Below, piece by piece: positions 43,746 through 55,002 of a stretch of DNA of 64,000 nt (its first letter is position 1; each line of letters opens with the position of its first letter). The DNA comes from Brucella cytisi. GTDB taxonomy: Bacteria > Pseudomonadota > Alphaproteobacteria > Rhizobiales > Rhizobiaceae. The translations under genes were made by a program, and so were the position numbers. The stretch lies in contig JAAVLQ010000003.1 in NCBI GenBank assembly GCA_012103075.1, positions 310,001 through 374,000 on the forward strand. The letters run 5' to 3'. The notes under the pieces were generated by a model. It did not search any database. It saw nothing but the letters and a program-made list of their open reading frames with translations, and was not told where the DNA came from.

Positions 43746-45014
43746 TTACGCACCGCCAACGTCAAAGACAATGTCGCTGGACGACAGGTCCGCGAGTGAC
43801 ACATTCTCCACCGGGATTCCGAAATCGTCAGTACCATTGAAGGAAATATAGACACCTTCTTCGACGTCGCGTGATGCTGCAAGAAAGGCGTCAAAATCGT
43901 CTATTCCTGTAACTCCTTGAGCGGTTTCGGAAAATTCAATTCTGTCGCCGCTTGCACCATCAAAGTCGAGAATGCGGTCGACGCCTTCGCCAGACGGCGG
44001 AATCAGGAACCGAGGAGAAGGTATCTGCGCCGGGGCCGCCGGTCAGTTCGTCCGAACCGCCTCCGCCATCGTTCTGGAGCCTGTCGTTGCCCTCGCCGCC
44101 GAAGAGGCGATCGTCACCGCTACCTTCCAAAATGCCCTGATCGACAAGCGTGTCGTTTCCGCCCCCACCGTCAAGTACGTCATTGCCAGAGGATGACGAA
44201 AAGAATGCCTCGTTTGCATCGGAACCAAGAAGCTGGTTGTTCTGGTCGCCGGACACCTGAGCGGAGATGGCTTCAATATTGAGGAAGGTGAGCCCAGTCG
44301 TGGTGGTCCCGCTCGCAGCATCAAAAACGATCGGGTTCTCCGACTTGCCAAAATCGATCGCGAGTACGTCGTAGCCGGCGCCACCATCCACGAAACAGTC
44401 TCGGGAGGCATCGATCCAATCGTCCCCGTCGCCGCCGAGGAGAATGTCATAGCCTCCAAAGCTGGCAAGCCGGTCGTTTCCGTCGCCGCCGTCGAGATAA
44501 TCGTCACCATCGTAACTATAAAGGGTGTCATCTCCATCGCCGCCGAGAAGCATATCATCTCCGACGCCATCGTTCAGCGAATCGCGCCCTGCACCACCAT
44601 CCAGAAAGTCGTTGCCGGCTCCACCGTCAAGGTAGTCATCACCATCGCCACCCCCGGGAGTATATCGTCACCACCGCCACCCCATAGGCTATCAGTGCCG
44701 GGCCCACCCCGGATCAGGTCATCTCCATCCGTAGCATCCCCGTCAACCATGACATTGGAGACGATAAGGGCGTCGTTGGAGCCAGCTTTGTCAGTAGATA
44801 TATCCTCGAAAGGTTGTGGGTAGCCGCCGACATTCGCTGGCGCAAGGGTTTCGTGGACGCGCGCAGTTTCGGCAGGTATCGCAAAGCCAGCTTGCAGGAC
44901 TTCGATCGAACCGTGTTGATTGGACTCATCAATGTCAGGCACAAGCGAGATCCTGTCCATATCGTGGTTAACGTGCGGAGCGGCTTCACGTTCATTTTCT
45001 GGAAGTCCAACCAT
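43746..45014 (-). CDS. RTX-type calcium-binding repeat protein
   Basis: About 423 residues rich in glycine-aspartate nonapeptides: GGDGDDTLYSYDGDDYLDGG, DGGGGNDTLVDQGILEGSGD, FGGEGNDRLQNDGGGGSDEL. These bind calcium and fold outside the cell after type I secretion. Two repeat blocks flank a 90-residue spacer. Start ATG 45014 follows GGGAGG by eight bases; an ATG at 45050 is less likely. Frameshifts near 44655 and 43995. No catalytic domain is visible and no secretion ABC/HlyD genes lie in the window. Confidence 0.82.
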
Positions 45015-45050
45015 ATCGACATCCTCCCGGAACGATAGTATTGATTGCAT

Positions 45051-45457
45051 GACTCATCATGGCATTGCAGTAAAGAGGAACAGATGCCTTCCGTCAACGA
45101 AATTGAATTGCGCATACTTTATTTATTTATTTGAATTACTTTTATGTAAGGAGGAGATACTTGAATTTTGCTGGATGTTTCATCGTCTTTCCGAGAGCCT
45201 GCCCCATAATGAGGAGGCCATCATCATTGCGTCTTTTCGGTACTACGGCATCCCGGATGATCGACTCACATGATCACAGTCAGATAAGAATTGAAGCGAG
45301 CTGGCGGACGTAAGGAAACTATTGCAGCGTTTAACGTATCGGGCCCAGTCGGCCCGACGCTGCGATTTTAACCGGGTTGAAGTACCTTGTGAGAACCGGC
45401 CGTTGAGCTGGCGAGAAATGACGTTCCACCCGGGCTGACGGGCAGGACGTTTTGACC
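45051..45457. other. Stretch without a recognisable gene
   Basis: About 400 bases between the RTX gene and the transposase remnant. No frame of note; the right part may belong to the same degraded transposon. Confidence 0.4.
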
Positions 45458-45685
45458 CTCGTTCTGCATCTGCTACAGGCATCGCTTGTCTATGTGGACA
45501 CCCGTGCGCTTTAGACCCTGCTGGCAGAACCGAAACGGGCGGGCAGGTTGACGCCGGAGGACGTACGCTGCCTCACGCCGCTGATCTGCAATCACGGCAA
45601 TTCTTATGACCGTTTGGACATCAATCTGATCAGCTACCTTTTCCCGGGCACGCGCTTTGGCATGTTGCTGGACAGCATTATCTGA
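45458..45685 (+). pseudogene. Tn3-family transposase (TnpA) C-terminal remnant
   Basis: One reading frame gives LVLHLLQASLVYVDTRAL, an in-frame TAG at 45512, then TLLAEPKRAGRLTPEDVRCL and TPLICNHGNSYDRLDI. This follows the end of Tn3-type transposases (LHLLQSALVLVNT, LTPEDRALTPLFWSHVNPYG, LDM). Only about 75 codons are left; the catalytic core, resolvase and terminal repeats are not seen. It marks an old transposon insertion between the RTX and adhesin-E-like genes. Confidence 0.65.
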
Positions 45686-45719
45686 CCGGGGTAATGGCTG
45701 GTACTGATTGTGAGGTTGA

Positions 45720-46684
45720 ATGCATAGAATTATCGTTTCTGTTTCAGTGGCAGTTTTGATCATGCTTGGCACTCCCGAGGCTAGTCGGGCACATTCACCT
45801 CAATGGTGGTACGTTGCGGAGGAAGCGGATCGAGTTCTGTTTGTCGATACCGGCTCCATTCAACGCGAGGGAGATGAGATTCGCTACAATTCAAGCCTTA
45901 TCGTGCGCGACCGCCGACGATCTGGGCGAGCGGCGCGCTTTTATGCAGGCCGATTGCAATACGCGGAAGATGCAGTGGCCTATGGTCGTGCGTTACGGTC
46001 TGGATGGCGAACGGCTTGACGAAACGGTTGCCAGCTATCCGGCAGCGACAGCCGTTGAACCCGGTACCCTTTGCTGCAACCGAACTCGATTTTGTCTGCG
46101 CTTCCAATCACTCCGACGGGAAAAGTAATGCATTTCCCATAGCCGTGGACATGGCTGTATTTGCCGAAGCCCTTATTGCCAACACGGATACCGGCATACG
46201 CCCTTCGGAAATCCATGACCACCTGCGCAGGGGTTCCAAGACGCCGTTGATCCGTTCCACCGCACCACCGCCCGAGACGTTCGGCACCGAACAGCAAGTT
46301 GCTGTCGGACGGCCGATCGTGCCGCCTCGAGACTATTCTCGCACTGTGGAAATACCGCCACTGAACGAGTACGATTCCGATGAAGTCGGTCGTATCTATG
46401 ACATAACATATCAGGGTATCGAGGGTGGCGAACTGGTTTTTGAGATACGCGGCTATGCCAGCGACGATCTTGCACACTCCGGTAGCGGACAGAATTTGCG
46501 CTTTCCACATGGAGCGCATGAAGTTCAACTGAGGGGCCCGGTTATTGCCATCATTGAAGCAACGCCGGATAATCTGCGCTATCGCGTTGATCGCCGAATA
46601 GACGATGCCGGCAATTGTACACAGGAGTGGAATTCTGATGGTGGATCAAACAATGCATCTGCGTCTATAGACGCCTGCCATTGA
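45720..46684 (+). CDS. Exported protein with surface-adhesin-E-like domain
   Basis: About 320 residues with a signal peptide (IVSVSVAVLIMLGTPEASRA) and WWYVAEEADRVLFVDTGSIQ followed by REGDEIRYNSSLIV, the pattern of the surface-adhesin-E domain found in small exported proteins. The rest contains no known motif; the end is GNCTQEWNSDGGSNNASASI. Frameshifts near 45920 and 46065. The function of such domains is poorly known; a surface or periplasmic location is likely. Confidence 0.65.
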
Positions 46685-47519
46685 TACTGGCCGACGCACG
46701 TCGATCAACCGAGTAACGGTAGAACTCCTCGAATGCCTTGTTCTTCTAATAACGCATTTCACCCGGGTTTACAGGCATAAACAGTAAAGGTGGACGCTTC
46801 GAACCAACCTTGCGAGGGTTTCCACGGGAGGGGTTGTTGCCATGTTTTAATCGAGCGGGGCCGATGATATCAAACAGGGCAATGGGTACGGAGCGCCCCA
46901 ATTTATGATGAACGCATGCCCCGGTCTCGTCGATCTGAATGTATCGCAGGAATGTTCTGAACCGGGCACTTGATTTTAATCAGAAGGACTTCGGCCAGAC
47001 GAAGCATAAGTCGCACAGAATGGAACGGCCCCGGGAGTGTTGAGGTCGACCTCAGTAAGCTCAACAAGCGGACGCTTTCGCCGAGAACCTGATTGTCAGA
47101 TGCAGCGGTTACAAACATGTGTGGTGCCCTATGGAGGCTACACCCGAGATTACGAAAGCGTCCGACTTGAATATGAAGATTAGTGCAGACCGGATCAACA
47201 GCATGTGATATTCCCAAACAGAACAACGATTGTTCTGAGGTGGACATTCTTGGGGCGGATGAACCATCAGACAGAAATGACAAGCTCGATTTCGGACCGG
47301 TGGAGTGGCCTTGATTTCAAGGCATCTGCTTGCGAGATTATTCGAGAAACAGAGAAATACGTCGGCAACAGATCCGGGCTTGCCCCCGATCCTGTCGACC
47401 GGGAACGTCCCGACCAGAACCACGTATTTCCAGATAGTTTCGTGACGGGAGTTTGACCCGTTAACAAGAACCTCCAGCTTGCAAACTCACAAACTCCTAC
47501 CGCTTTGTTCAGGCTGTGT
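46685..47519. other. Stretch without a recognisable gene
   Basis: About 835 bases between the adhesin-E-like gene and the siderophore ATPase gene. Frames of 80-126 codons exist on the minus strand (46903-47283, 47109-47423), but none has a family, good start or biased codons. It may be a degraded insertion. Confidence 0.45.
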
Positions 47520-48363
47520 TTAACCTTCATTACCATCCACGTCCTTGCGTATACGACATTGAACGAAAGATCGTGATGTGAGCGTTCTGGGCAGAACCAC
47601 TGGTGTCGCGTATTCCGGATCCGGAATGACGGCGCAATTCAGTCAAAATACCGATTGAACGTTGGTTCCTTTAGAATGGTCGGGGGCTCCCCTGATCAAC
47701 AACTGTTCCCTGATGGACAATAACCAGATTCGTAGCATAGCGGGCAGCGAGGCTCAGATCGTGCATGATGGCTATTACAGTCTTGCCCCCGGATACCAGT
47801 CCTTGGCAGATATCCAGAATTTCGACCTGATGGGCAAGGTCAAGATATGTCGTGGGTTCGTCCAGCAGCAGGATATCGGGGTCCTGAGCCAGCAGCATGG
47901 CCAGAGATACTCTTTGCTTTTGCCCGCCTGAGAGCTGGTTGATCTGCTGCCGTGCAATCGATTCAGTTGCGGTCACCGCCATCGCCTCCTCAACAACTGC
48001 CGTATCAGCGGAAGACCATCGGCGAAACCAGCCGTGGTGGGGATGGCGTCCCCGTCGTATCAGTTCCACTGGAAGGGCGCCTTCCGGAAACTGCATCTGT
48101 TGCGGCAGGAGCCCTACCCTTTTCGCAAAGGCACTGCGCCTGAACAATCGAATATCGGTACCATCGAGTAATACCTGCCCAGCAGACGTCGGGAGAAGTC
48201 CTGCCGGGCATCTCAGCAATGTCGATTTACCAGACGCGTTCGGGCCGATGATTGCTGAAAAGGTCTCGCGCGGAAAATTCACGTTCACGTCACGCAAGAC
48301 CGGTGTCCCACCGGGTGCGGCAACCGGGCCCCGAACATGAATGGCAGTTGGAGAAGCACTCAT
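47520..48363 (-). CDS. Iron-siderophore ABC transporter ATP-binding protein (FecE/FhuC type)
   Basis: ABC ATPase of about 281 residues. Walker A GPNASGKSTLLR, Q-loop VGLLPQQMQFPEG, signature LSGGQKQRVSLAML, Walker B ILLLDEPTTYLDLAHQVEIL and H-loop AIMHDLSLAARYA show the siderophore/B12 class. The first frame stops early at 47671; after shifts near 47690 and 47640 the end reads LNCAVIPDPEYATPVVLPRT. Start ATG 48363 overlaps the permease stop (ATGA). Last gene of the Fec-type operon. Confidence 0.88.
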
Positions 48364-49381
48364 GCAGACGCTCCTTTGCCATCGCGCCTGATCCAAAGAA
48401 GCGCGACGAAATAAATGCCGCCCAATGCAGCTGTCATTGCGCCAGTTGGTATGATGCGGGGCAGGAAAAACAGTCGCGCGGCAAGATCGCTGCTGAGTAG
48501 AAACGCAGCGCCAAACAGTGCAGAGGCAAACAGCGGAATCGATGCCCCCGAGTAACCGATGGGCAATTCGTGGGGCAATCAACGCCACGAAACCGACCGG
48601 GCCAGCAACAAAGGTGGCTACGGCTGTCAGCGCCAGTCCGATAATGCCAATAACCAACTGTGTTATGGCAACGTTTTCGCCAAGACTGGCTGCCCTGTCG
48701 TTGCCGAGCTCCAGTATCCTCAGAGAGCGGGTGCAGGCCAGCGCCGCCGGCAATAGCAGACACAGCGACAGTCCCGCCAAAGAAAGCCTTGTATCATCCG
48801 CGCCATTCAGCGAGCCTGCTTTCCAGCTCGCGGCTGACAGTGCCGTATCGAGTTGCGCCGTCATGACGATCCAATCGTTGAGTGCCATGAAAAACGCCCC
48901 GACAGCAATGCCGATCAAAACAACGCGCCCCATGCTACCTTGGCGGGACTGGCCGGGCCGTATACGAGACAACCGGCGAGCATCCCCCTGCCAGACTTGC
49001 GCCAGCGACCGCAATCTGCGAGGCGCCGGCAAGCATGGCCAACAGTGCCCCGCTGAAAGCTCCTGAATCGAACCCTATAATATCGGGGCTTCCAAGCGGA
49101 TTGCGTAACAATGTCTGAAACAACGCCCCGGCCATGCCCAGTGCCATACCTGCCAGTATCGCGGCGACAACGCGCGGCGCTCGCCAATCCGCCACGACAA
49201 GTCTGATGTGCGGATCGCCATTACCAAACAACGCTTTCGCCACCTGATTAAAAGTGACCGGAAATGTTCCTGTTGCCAGAGCAGCAAAAACCAGTCCAGC
49301 GCCGGCGGCGATGTAGAGTGCGCTCCATCCTGCCCGGCGCCGAAAAGCGTGTGAGAATTGTCGTTTGTAAAGCCGCCGCAT
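48360..49381 (-). CDS. Iron-siderophore ABC transporter permease (FecCD family)
   Basis: Inner-membrane permease of about 340 residues. VADWRAPRVVAAILAGMALG, GALFQTLLRNPLGSPDIIGF (ATPase dock) and AGPVGFVALIAPQIAH are FecCD signatures. Start ATG 49381; 10 bases after the first permease ends. Frameshifts near 48960 and 48570. It should form the transmembrane pore with the other permease. Confidence 0.86.
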
Positions 49382-49391
49382 AATCCCTCCT

Positions 49392-50394
49392 CTACACGCT
49401 CAGCGATGGCTTTTGTCTGCGCGCCATGAAAATAAGAAATGGCGCGCCCATCACTGCAACCACCACACTGACGGGTATTTCGTTTGGCGCGACGACAGTA
49501 CGCGCTACAGTATCTGCCAGAACAACCAGCTCAGCGCCGATAAATGCCGCAACTGTAAGGGTGATGCCTTCACCGAAGTGCACCATTCGCCGCGCAATAT
49601 GTGGCGCAGCCAGTCCGATAAAGGTGATGGGGCCCGCGATTGCGGTTGCGCCACCCGCTAACAACATCACAGCCAGCAGACCTACGAGCCTCGTCCATTT
49701 TACGGACACACCAAGCGAGAGTGCCCGGTCGTCTCCAAGAGCGATCAACCCCGTTCGAGGCGCAAGCCATACGACAAGAAGGGTGCCGGCGGCAAACATC
49801 CAGATCGAATTTATGACGTTTTGTGGTGTCGCTGCGGCGAGTGAAGCAGCGCGCCAATTACGGACGAGATCGAAACGTTCCGGGTCGGTCAGCGCGATGG
49901 CCTGTGACAGTCCGAAGCAAAAGCACCGATGGCGATCCCTGCCAGTGTGAGGCGTATCGGACTGGGATAACCGGCCAGCCCCTGTACTGCGAAGGCGGCG
50001 AGGCCTGCGCCTATGGCTGCCAGCCAGAAAGGAGACGAGACAATGTCGGTCCCCAGTATACCGGTCCCGATGACAATTGCCAGTCCGGCACCGGCATTGA
50101 GGCCAAGCAGTCCGGGGTCCCCAAGAGGATTGCGGGTGATGGATTGTATGATGCCGCCGGACAGTCCCAATGCCGCCCCCACCATCGCCGACAAAGCTAC
50201 GCGAGGCATTCTTATATTCCACAAGATCAGCAGTGTTTCCTCATCAGCCTGATTGCTCAGCGCATCCGGGATAGTTTCGGGGAGAGATAGCGAGTACCCG
50301 CTGTGAGGCTCAGCAAGGTTGTTACAAACACTATGAGACCTAAGCAAAGGAAAAACACAATCGGACGTATGGGTTTGGCGGACAATGCCGTCAT
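49392..50394 (-). CDS. Iron-siderophore ABC transporter permease (FecCD family)
   Basis: Partner permease of about 334 residues: NIRMPRVALSAMVGAALGLS, GGIIQSITRNPLGDPGLLGL, AGPITFIGLAAPHIARRMVH. Start ATG 50394 (MTALSAKPIRPIVFF) overlaps the binding-protein stop by four bases. Frameshifts near 50275 and 49920. It is between the binding protein and the second permease. Confidence 0.86.
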
Positions 50395-51320
50395 TGTGTA
50401 TGCTCGGGGCAAAAGGTCGCGCCAACCGTCAGCCAGATAGCGCGCGGTATAGAAAGAACCAAAGACGCAGTTTCCCTGATTATGTGTATGCGGTTGGCAC
50501 GGACGGCGGGCAACCTTTGCCACAATGGTTCTGATGAAAGTTCACGCGTGGCGCCATTGCCAAAATCGATCAGCAAAATGGCGTCAATGTCACCAAGGAC
50601 CTCTCCGAAAGACTCTAGGGCAACTTCACCGTACGGTCCGAGCCTGTCGGCTCTGACTTCCTGACCGCCCAGTTCGAAAAGAACCTGCGCCGGCATGACA
50701 AGACCATAGCCCGTCCCGTGGCTGCACACTATGGCACGGCGCTTGAGCGGGTCGTAATATAGTGCGGCAAAACGAAGGTTCGCCAGCGCATTTGCATGTG
50801 CTCTTCGAATATCCGCGATCTGTTCACCGTGCTCCTTCAGGCGCATGCGAACAAGCGGCAGCTTGCCAAGCCAGTTGCCGAGCTGTTCCAGATTGACCTG
50901 CCAGCTGTAGAGGTGCACGGACGGCAGCACCGGCGCGATTGACGAAAGCCGGTTCAATGGCCACCAATCCGAATTTGGCGCAGTGTCCGGACACAATATG
51001 AGGTCCGGTGCCATCATCAGAATCTGTTCGAGGTCCGGTGGCGCCTTCAGCATCGGCACGCCGGCGGGCAAGGGAACCCACGGTCGGACCCGGCTGTGAC
51101 TGTAACCGACCACAGGGAGATCAAGAGCCAGCGCCGATTCCGGGCTGACGCGCGAATCGATTGCCAGAACGCGCTTCGGGCTTACCGGAATTTCGGCATA
51201 CCCCAGCGGTGTCTCGACCCTTCGAACCCCGCTTGACCCATTTGGAGCAGTTGCGGACAGGAAAACAGACGCTCCGCCTGAAAGAAATCCACGTCGTGAC
51301 ACACGGGAAGACACGGGCAT
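50391..51320 (-). CDS. Iron-siderophore ABC transporter substrate-binding protein, Tat-exported
   Basis: Intact 309-residue class III binding protein. The N-terminus VSRRGFLSGGASVFLSATA carries a twin-arginine export motif, usual for several siderophore binders of this class. The TroA-like domain has RRVETPLGYAEIPVSPKRVL, LEQILMMAPDLILCPDT and RANRIHIIRETASLVLSIPR. It sits seven bases after the TonB receptor gene and hands a ferric siderophore to the FecCD permeases. The siderophore type is unknown. Confidence 0.9.
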   Translation of the reverse strand: MPVSSRVSRRGFLSGGASVFLSATAPNGSSGVRRVETPLGYAEIPVSPKRVLAIDSRVSPESALALDLPVVGYSHSRVRPWVPLPAGVPMLKAPPDLEQILMMAPDLILCPDTAPNSDWWPLNRLSSIAPVLPSVHLYSWQVNLEQLGNWLGKLPLVRMRLKEHGEQIADIRRAHANALANLRFAALYYDPLKRRAIVCSHGTGYGLVMPAQVLFELGGQEVRADRLGPYGEVALESFGEVLGDIDAILLIDFGNGATRELSSEPLWQRLPAVRANRIHIIRETASLVLSIPRAIWLTVGATFCPEHTQ

Positions 51321-51326
51321 GACCGA

Positions 51327-53750
51327 TCAGAACTTGAAAGTGGTCGAAAGGGTCAGGGTGCGTGGAGCACTCGAGTAGAGCAGGTTTGTGCGGGGAAGGT
51401 ACTCCAGTATGCTTCATTGAACGCGTTTGTAAGGTTCGCCCGGACGACGACCGGCTCGGCATTTTCCCGTTCCCGTGTATAGCGTGCACCGAAGTCAAAC
51501 GTGTTCCATCCTGCCATTTTCTGTGTGTTGGCAGCATCGACATACGATGAACCGGTCGAGATCATGCGTGCCGATAAAGTCAGGTTCGGGAGAAAGTTCG
51601 TATCCCATTCAGCGCCGAACGTCACGGTATAGTCCGGTGCGCCGGTCGCTTTGTTGCCGTCATAAAGACCATTCGCTGTTTTTTGTGGCTTCCGTATCGA
51701 GGAGAACCGGGCCGCCGAGCACGCGCAGAGATGGTGTGATTTCGCCTGCCACATTGAATTCAATACCGCGATAGACAGTTTCACCATCGGCTGTGAACGT
51801 GTTGGTGGCACTGTTGGCGATACCGGAGGCCTGAGTGGTTTGGAACAGACTGAGTGTGGTAAGGATATCGCCCCAGTCTACCTTGACGCCGGCCTCATAT
51901 TGCTTCGTCACAAAGGGGGACAATGTGTCTCCACCATTCGCATAGGTATCCGGCACCGTCTGGCCCGCGGTAAGTCCCTCAATATAGCTCGCATAAACTG
52001 TGGTATTGTCCCACGGTTTTACTGCGATGCCGACGACAGGCGTCAGCGCATTACTTTCGTAAGAACCGGTCAGGGCTCCTGTGGCAACATTGTAATTCTC
52101 GACATCGACATATTGTTTGCGCAAGCCCAGAGTCAACTCGAGCCTTTCATCCAATGCGGAAACCGTGTCTGAAATCGCGAAACTGGTGAAAGTTGTTTTG
52201 CTCTGCAGTCCGAGGGGATTATCGATAATGGTGGGTACTGGTGAAAAGACCGGATTGTAAATGTTGGAATCTGTTACTGACAAAACCTTTGTGCCGGCGG
52301 AACTTCGGTCAGCCCGATAACCGTTCATCGACAGCGTAAATTCATGCGAGAGCGCACCTGTGTCAAAATTGCCGCGCAGGCCAGCCTCCCCGAACGCCGA
52401 TCAATCCCGATCAGATAACGGCTGGCAGTGGCGGTGAAGTCGCCGTTGGGCATCAGATTGCGGCCAGCCTCGACGGCCCGGTTCCAGTCCATTTTGCTTA
52501 ACCCGCCCTTAGCGTAAGCAGTGAGCTGATCGGAAACATCATACTCAATCGAAATCGCACCGTAATTGTCAGTGAAATAGCTGAAATTCCACGGCGATAC
52601 CCAACTGTGATCGGGCTTTGGCGGACGAGCGAGAGGAACACCGGGCGCGGCAATTACAGTATTGTTCATCCGCTCGGTATCAAGATCCTGATGGCCAATA
52701 TCCGGGGCGAACCGAAAACGATCGCCTCTGTAATCAAGGGCAAGCGTTCCGTTTGTCAGTTTTGAGACTGGTCCGAAATCGGCGTGTCGCCATTGCGGTA
52801 AAGAATGTTGGCACGCGCACCCCACTCCTTGTTCTCTCCGAACCGCCTCCCGATGTCGAGATGTCCACCAAACTGGCTATCGGTGGCGTAGGTTGTGGTG
52901 AGTTGCGTCAAGGGCTCGTCTCCCGCACGTTTGGGCACGAGATTGATTACACCGCCAACACCACTTGGCGAAAGTCCGCCCAGAAATGCACCAGTCCCTT
53001 GATGACCTCGACGCGTTCAATGCCAGCCAGCGTTGTCTGGCTGTTCGGCGCCACCCCAAACAATCCATTATAGGCAAGCGCGCCGTTACCTACTTGAACC
53101 CCGCGTATGATGAAATAGTTGCCGTTGCCTACATTGGTGGGTTCGACGTTGCGGATGGCAGGATCGTTCTTGACGACATCGGCGACCGATTGCGCGTTCT
53201 GGTGCTCAATCAGTTTCGAGGTGTAGTTTGTGACCGTGAATGGCGTGCTCATCACGTCACGATTACCAAGGACACCGAGTGCCCCGCCCGTTGCAACCTG
53301 TCCGCCTGCGTATTCCGGAGGTGTGTCCCAATTGTTGGTGCCGTTACCAACAATGGTAATTCTATCCAACACTGTCGTTCCATCCGGATCGAAACTGCCG
53401 TCTGTAGGGGCGCCTGATGTGCTGATAAGCACGGTTGTCGGGTTGGTGAAGTGATAGCTAAGCCCGGTACCGGCAAGCAGACGTCCGATGGCAGATTGCG
53501 GCGTCATCGAGCCTGTTACGCCCGACGAAGCCAGCCCTTGCACGACCGCGGCGTCGACGGAAATCTGAACCCCCGCCTGTCGTCCGAAAATCGTCAGGGC
53601 ATTTTGAAGGGATTGCGGGCGAATGTTAAAGGTCCTGCCCTGCTCGGCAGCCGATTGCGCCACTGCATTCTGCATAATGACAGGAACCACCGTTCCAATT
53701 ATTGTCAGAGCACTGACAAATCCTCTAATTGCAGTCCCTTTGCGGTGCAT
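51327..53750 (-). CDS. TonB-dependent siderophore receptor with N-terminal signalling (STN) domain
   Basis: Outer-membrane receptor of about 807 residues. Signal peptide, then an STN domain at residues 40-95 (RPQSLQNALTIFGRQAGVQI, AVVQGLASSGVTGSMTPQSA), plug domain with YFIIRGVQVGNGALAYNGLF and GIERVEVIKG, and a barrel ending TLTLSTTFKF. STN domains signal ligand binding to a FecR-type anti-sigma factor, and fecR/fecI homologues lie directly upstream. Frameshifts near 52965, 52770, 52370, 51680 and 51395. Confidence 0.9.
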
Positions 53751-53883
53751 TCACCAACCCCTTCATTCTCCGGTCGAGGGGTGGTGCGACAGGTAGCACA
53801 CCCACTCACCTAAAGAACGAAACGGTGCGCAAGTTTTTCAGAGAAAAATACTCATGTTTTAATTTTTCTTGCGGAACCGGGTT

Positions 53884-54937
53884 TCAGTAGCTTGAAACAA
53901 TCGCCATCCGGGGGCTGATCTGGCGCACATTGGCGCCATGCACCTGCACTGCAGCACGAAGCGCATCGACAGGCTTTCTGAGATCGTAAACACCGGTGAT
54001 CCGTTGCCCGCCGAGTTCATTTTCTGCGAGTATAATCTTTCCGCGATAATGCCGACGGATCTCATCCACAACTTCCGATATCGGCCGGTTCTTCACAACC
54101 AGCATGCCAGTGCGCCAACTTGCGACCAACTCGGGCTCGTCGTTTCCGCGCTCGACTTGCCCATTCCGATCGACATGCACCCAGTCCCCTGCTTCGAGAG
54201 GGGCATCGAGAACGGGCCGCCCTGGACCCAACAACACCGACGCGCCCGCGATTGACGGCTACGGTAACCCCATCCGACATCAAACGCACATCGAAAGCGG
54301 TGCCAAGCACGGTTGTTTCAACATTCCTCGCCTCTACCTTGAAGGGACGCATCGGATTTGGCTCGACTTCGAAATATGCCTCGCCAGAAAGTAGCTGGAT
54401 ACGTCGCATTTCCGGCTCAAATGCAATTTCGATGGCACTGTCGGCGCCAAGATGTACAATGCTTCCGTCTTCCAGCCGGATATTCCGAATCTGCGCAGTA
54501 CTGGTGGTATAGTCCGCGGTAAGCCAGATGTTAAACGATGGCTGCAACACGACTGCCAGACAGATCGCTAACACAGTGGCAGCCGCCCACACGTACTGAC
54601 GTGGACGTCGATGACGCCGCGGTGCCGCTTCCGACTTCATTTTGTGAATCTGCAAGCCTGTTCCTACCGAAGCAACTTTTGGTGCCGCAGACGCATACTT
54701 TGCATCGCCGAGGACATTCCAGACATGCCGAGCCTTTGCCCATGCCTGCCGATTCGTCCGGTCAGAGCCAAGCCGGGCACGAAAACGGGCGCGTACATCC
54801 TCATCATCCGGATCTTCCTGAAGCGCAATCAGCCAGCCAAGCGCTTCCCGATCTGCCTTCTCCGATGTCTCGTTCGATGAAATGGGTATGACTCCCGAAT
54901 GATTGTTCGGCCTGTCGTGGGCAGGGAACTCTTCCAG
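53884..54937 (-). CDS. fecR: FecR-type anti-sigma / sensor protein
   Basis: Inner-membrane regulator of about 350 residues. The cytoplasmic part has ALGWLIALQEDPDDEDVRAR and RQAWAKARHVWNVLG (FecR N-terminal domain), then one membrane helix (YVWAAATVLAICLAVVLQP), then the periplasmic FecR domain (IRLEDGSIVHLGADSAIEIA, LLSGEAYFEVEP) and a C-terminal STN-like part. No ATG or GTG fits the start; CTG 54937 has GGGAG eight bases before it, and ATT 54883 is another option. Frameshift near 54230. It relays the receptor signal to the sigma factor. Confidence 0.83.
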
Positions 54938-55002
54938 TTTAGATGCTCCCTGTACAAAGAACGAAGGAGCCCCCGATTTTTTTTCAGAAATGGCTTAAGT
55001 CT

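Noticed and set aside
43952..44282. Long open frames on the plus strand across the RTX gene.
   Set aside because: They are mirror frames forced by the glycine-aspartate repeats of the minus-strand gene; no start site or family.
44043..44650. RTX nonapeptide repeats as a DNA repeat or CRISPR-like array.
   Set aside because: The periodicity follows codons of a calcium-binding protein; units are not identical and there are no spacers. I saw no CRISPR array anywhere in the window.
46685..47519. A second transposon or IS element.
   Set aside because: No terminal repeats or transposase motifs could be found, only short unmatched frames.
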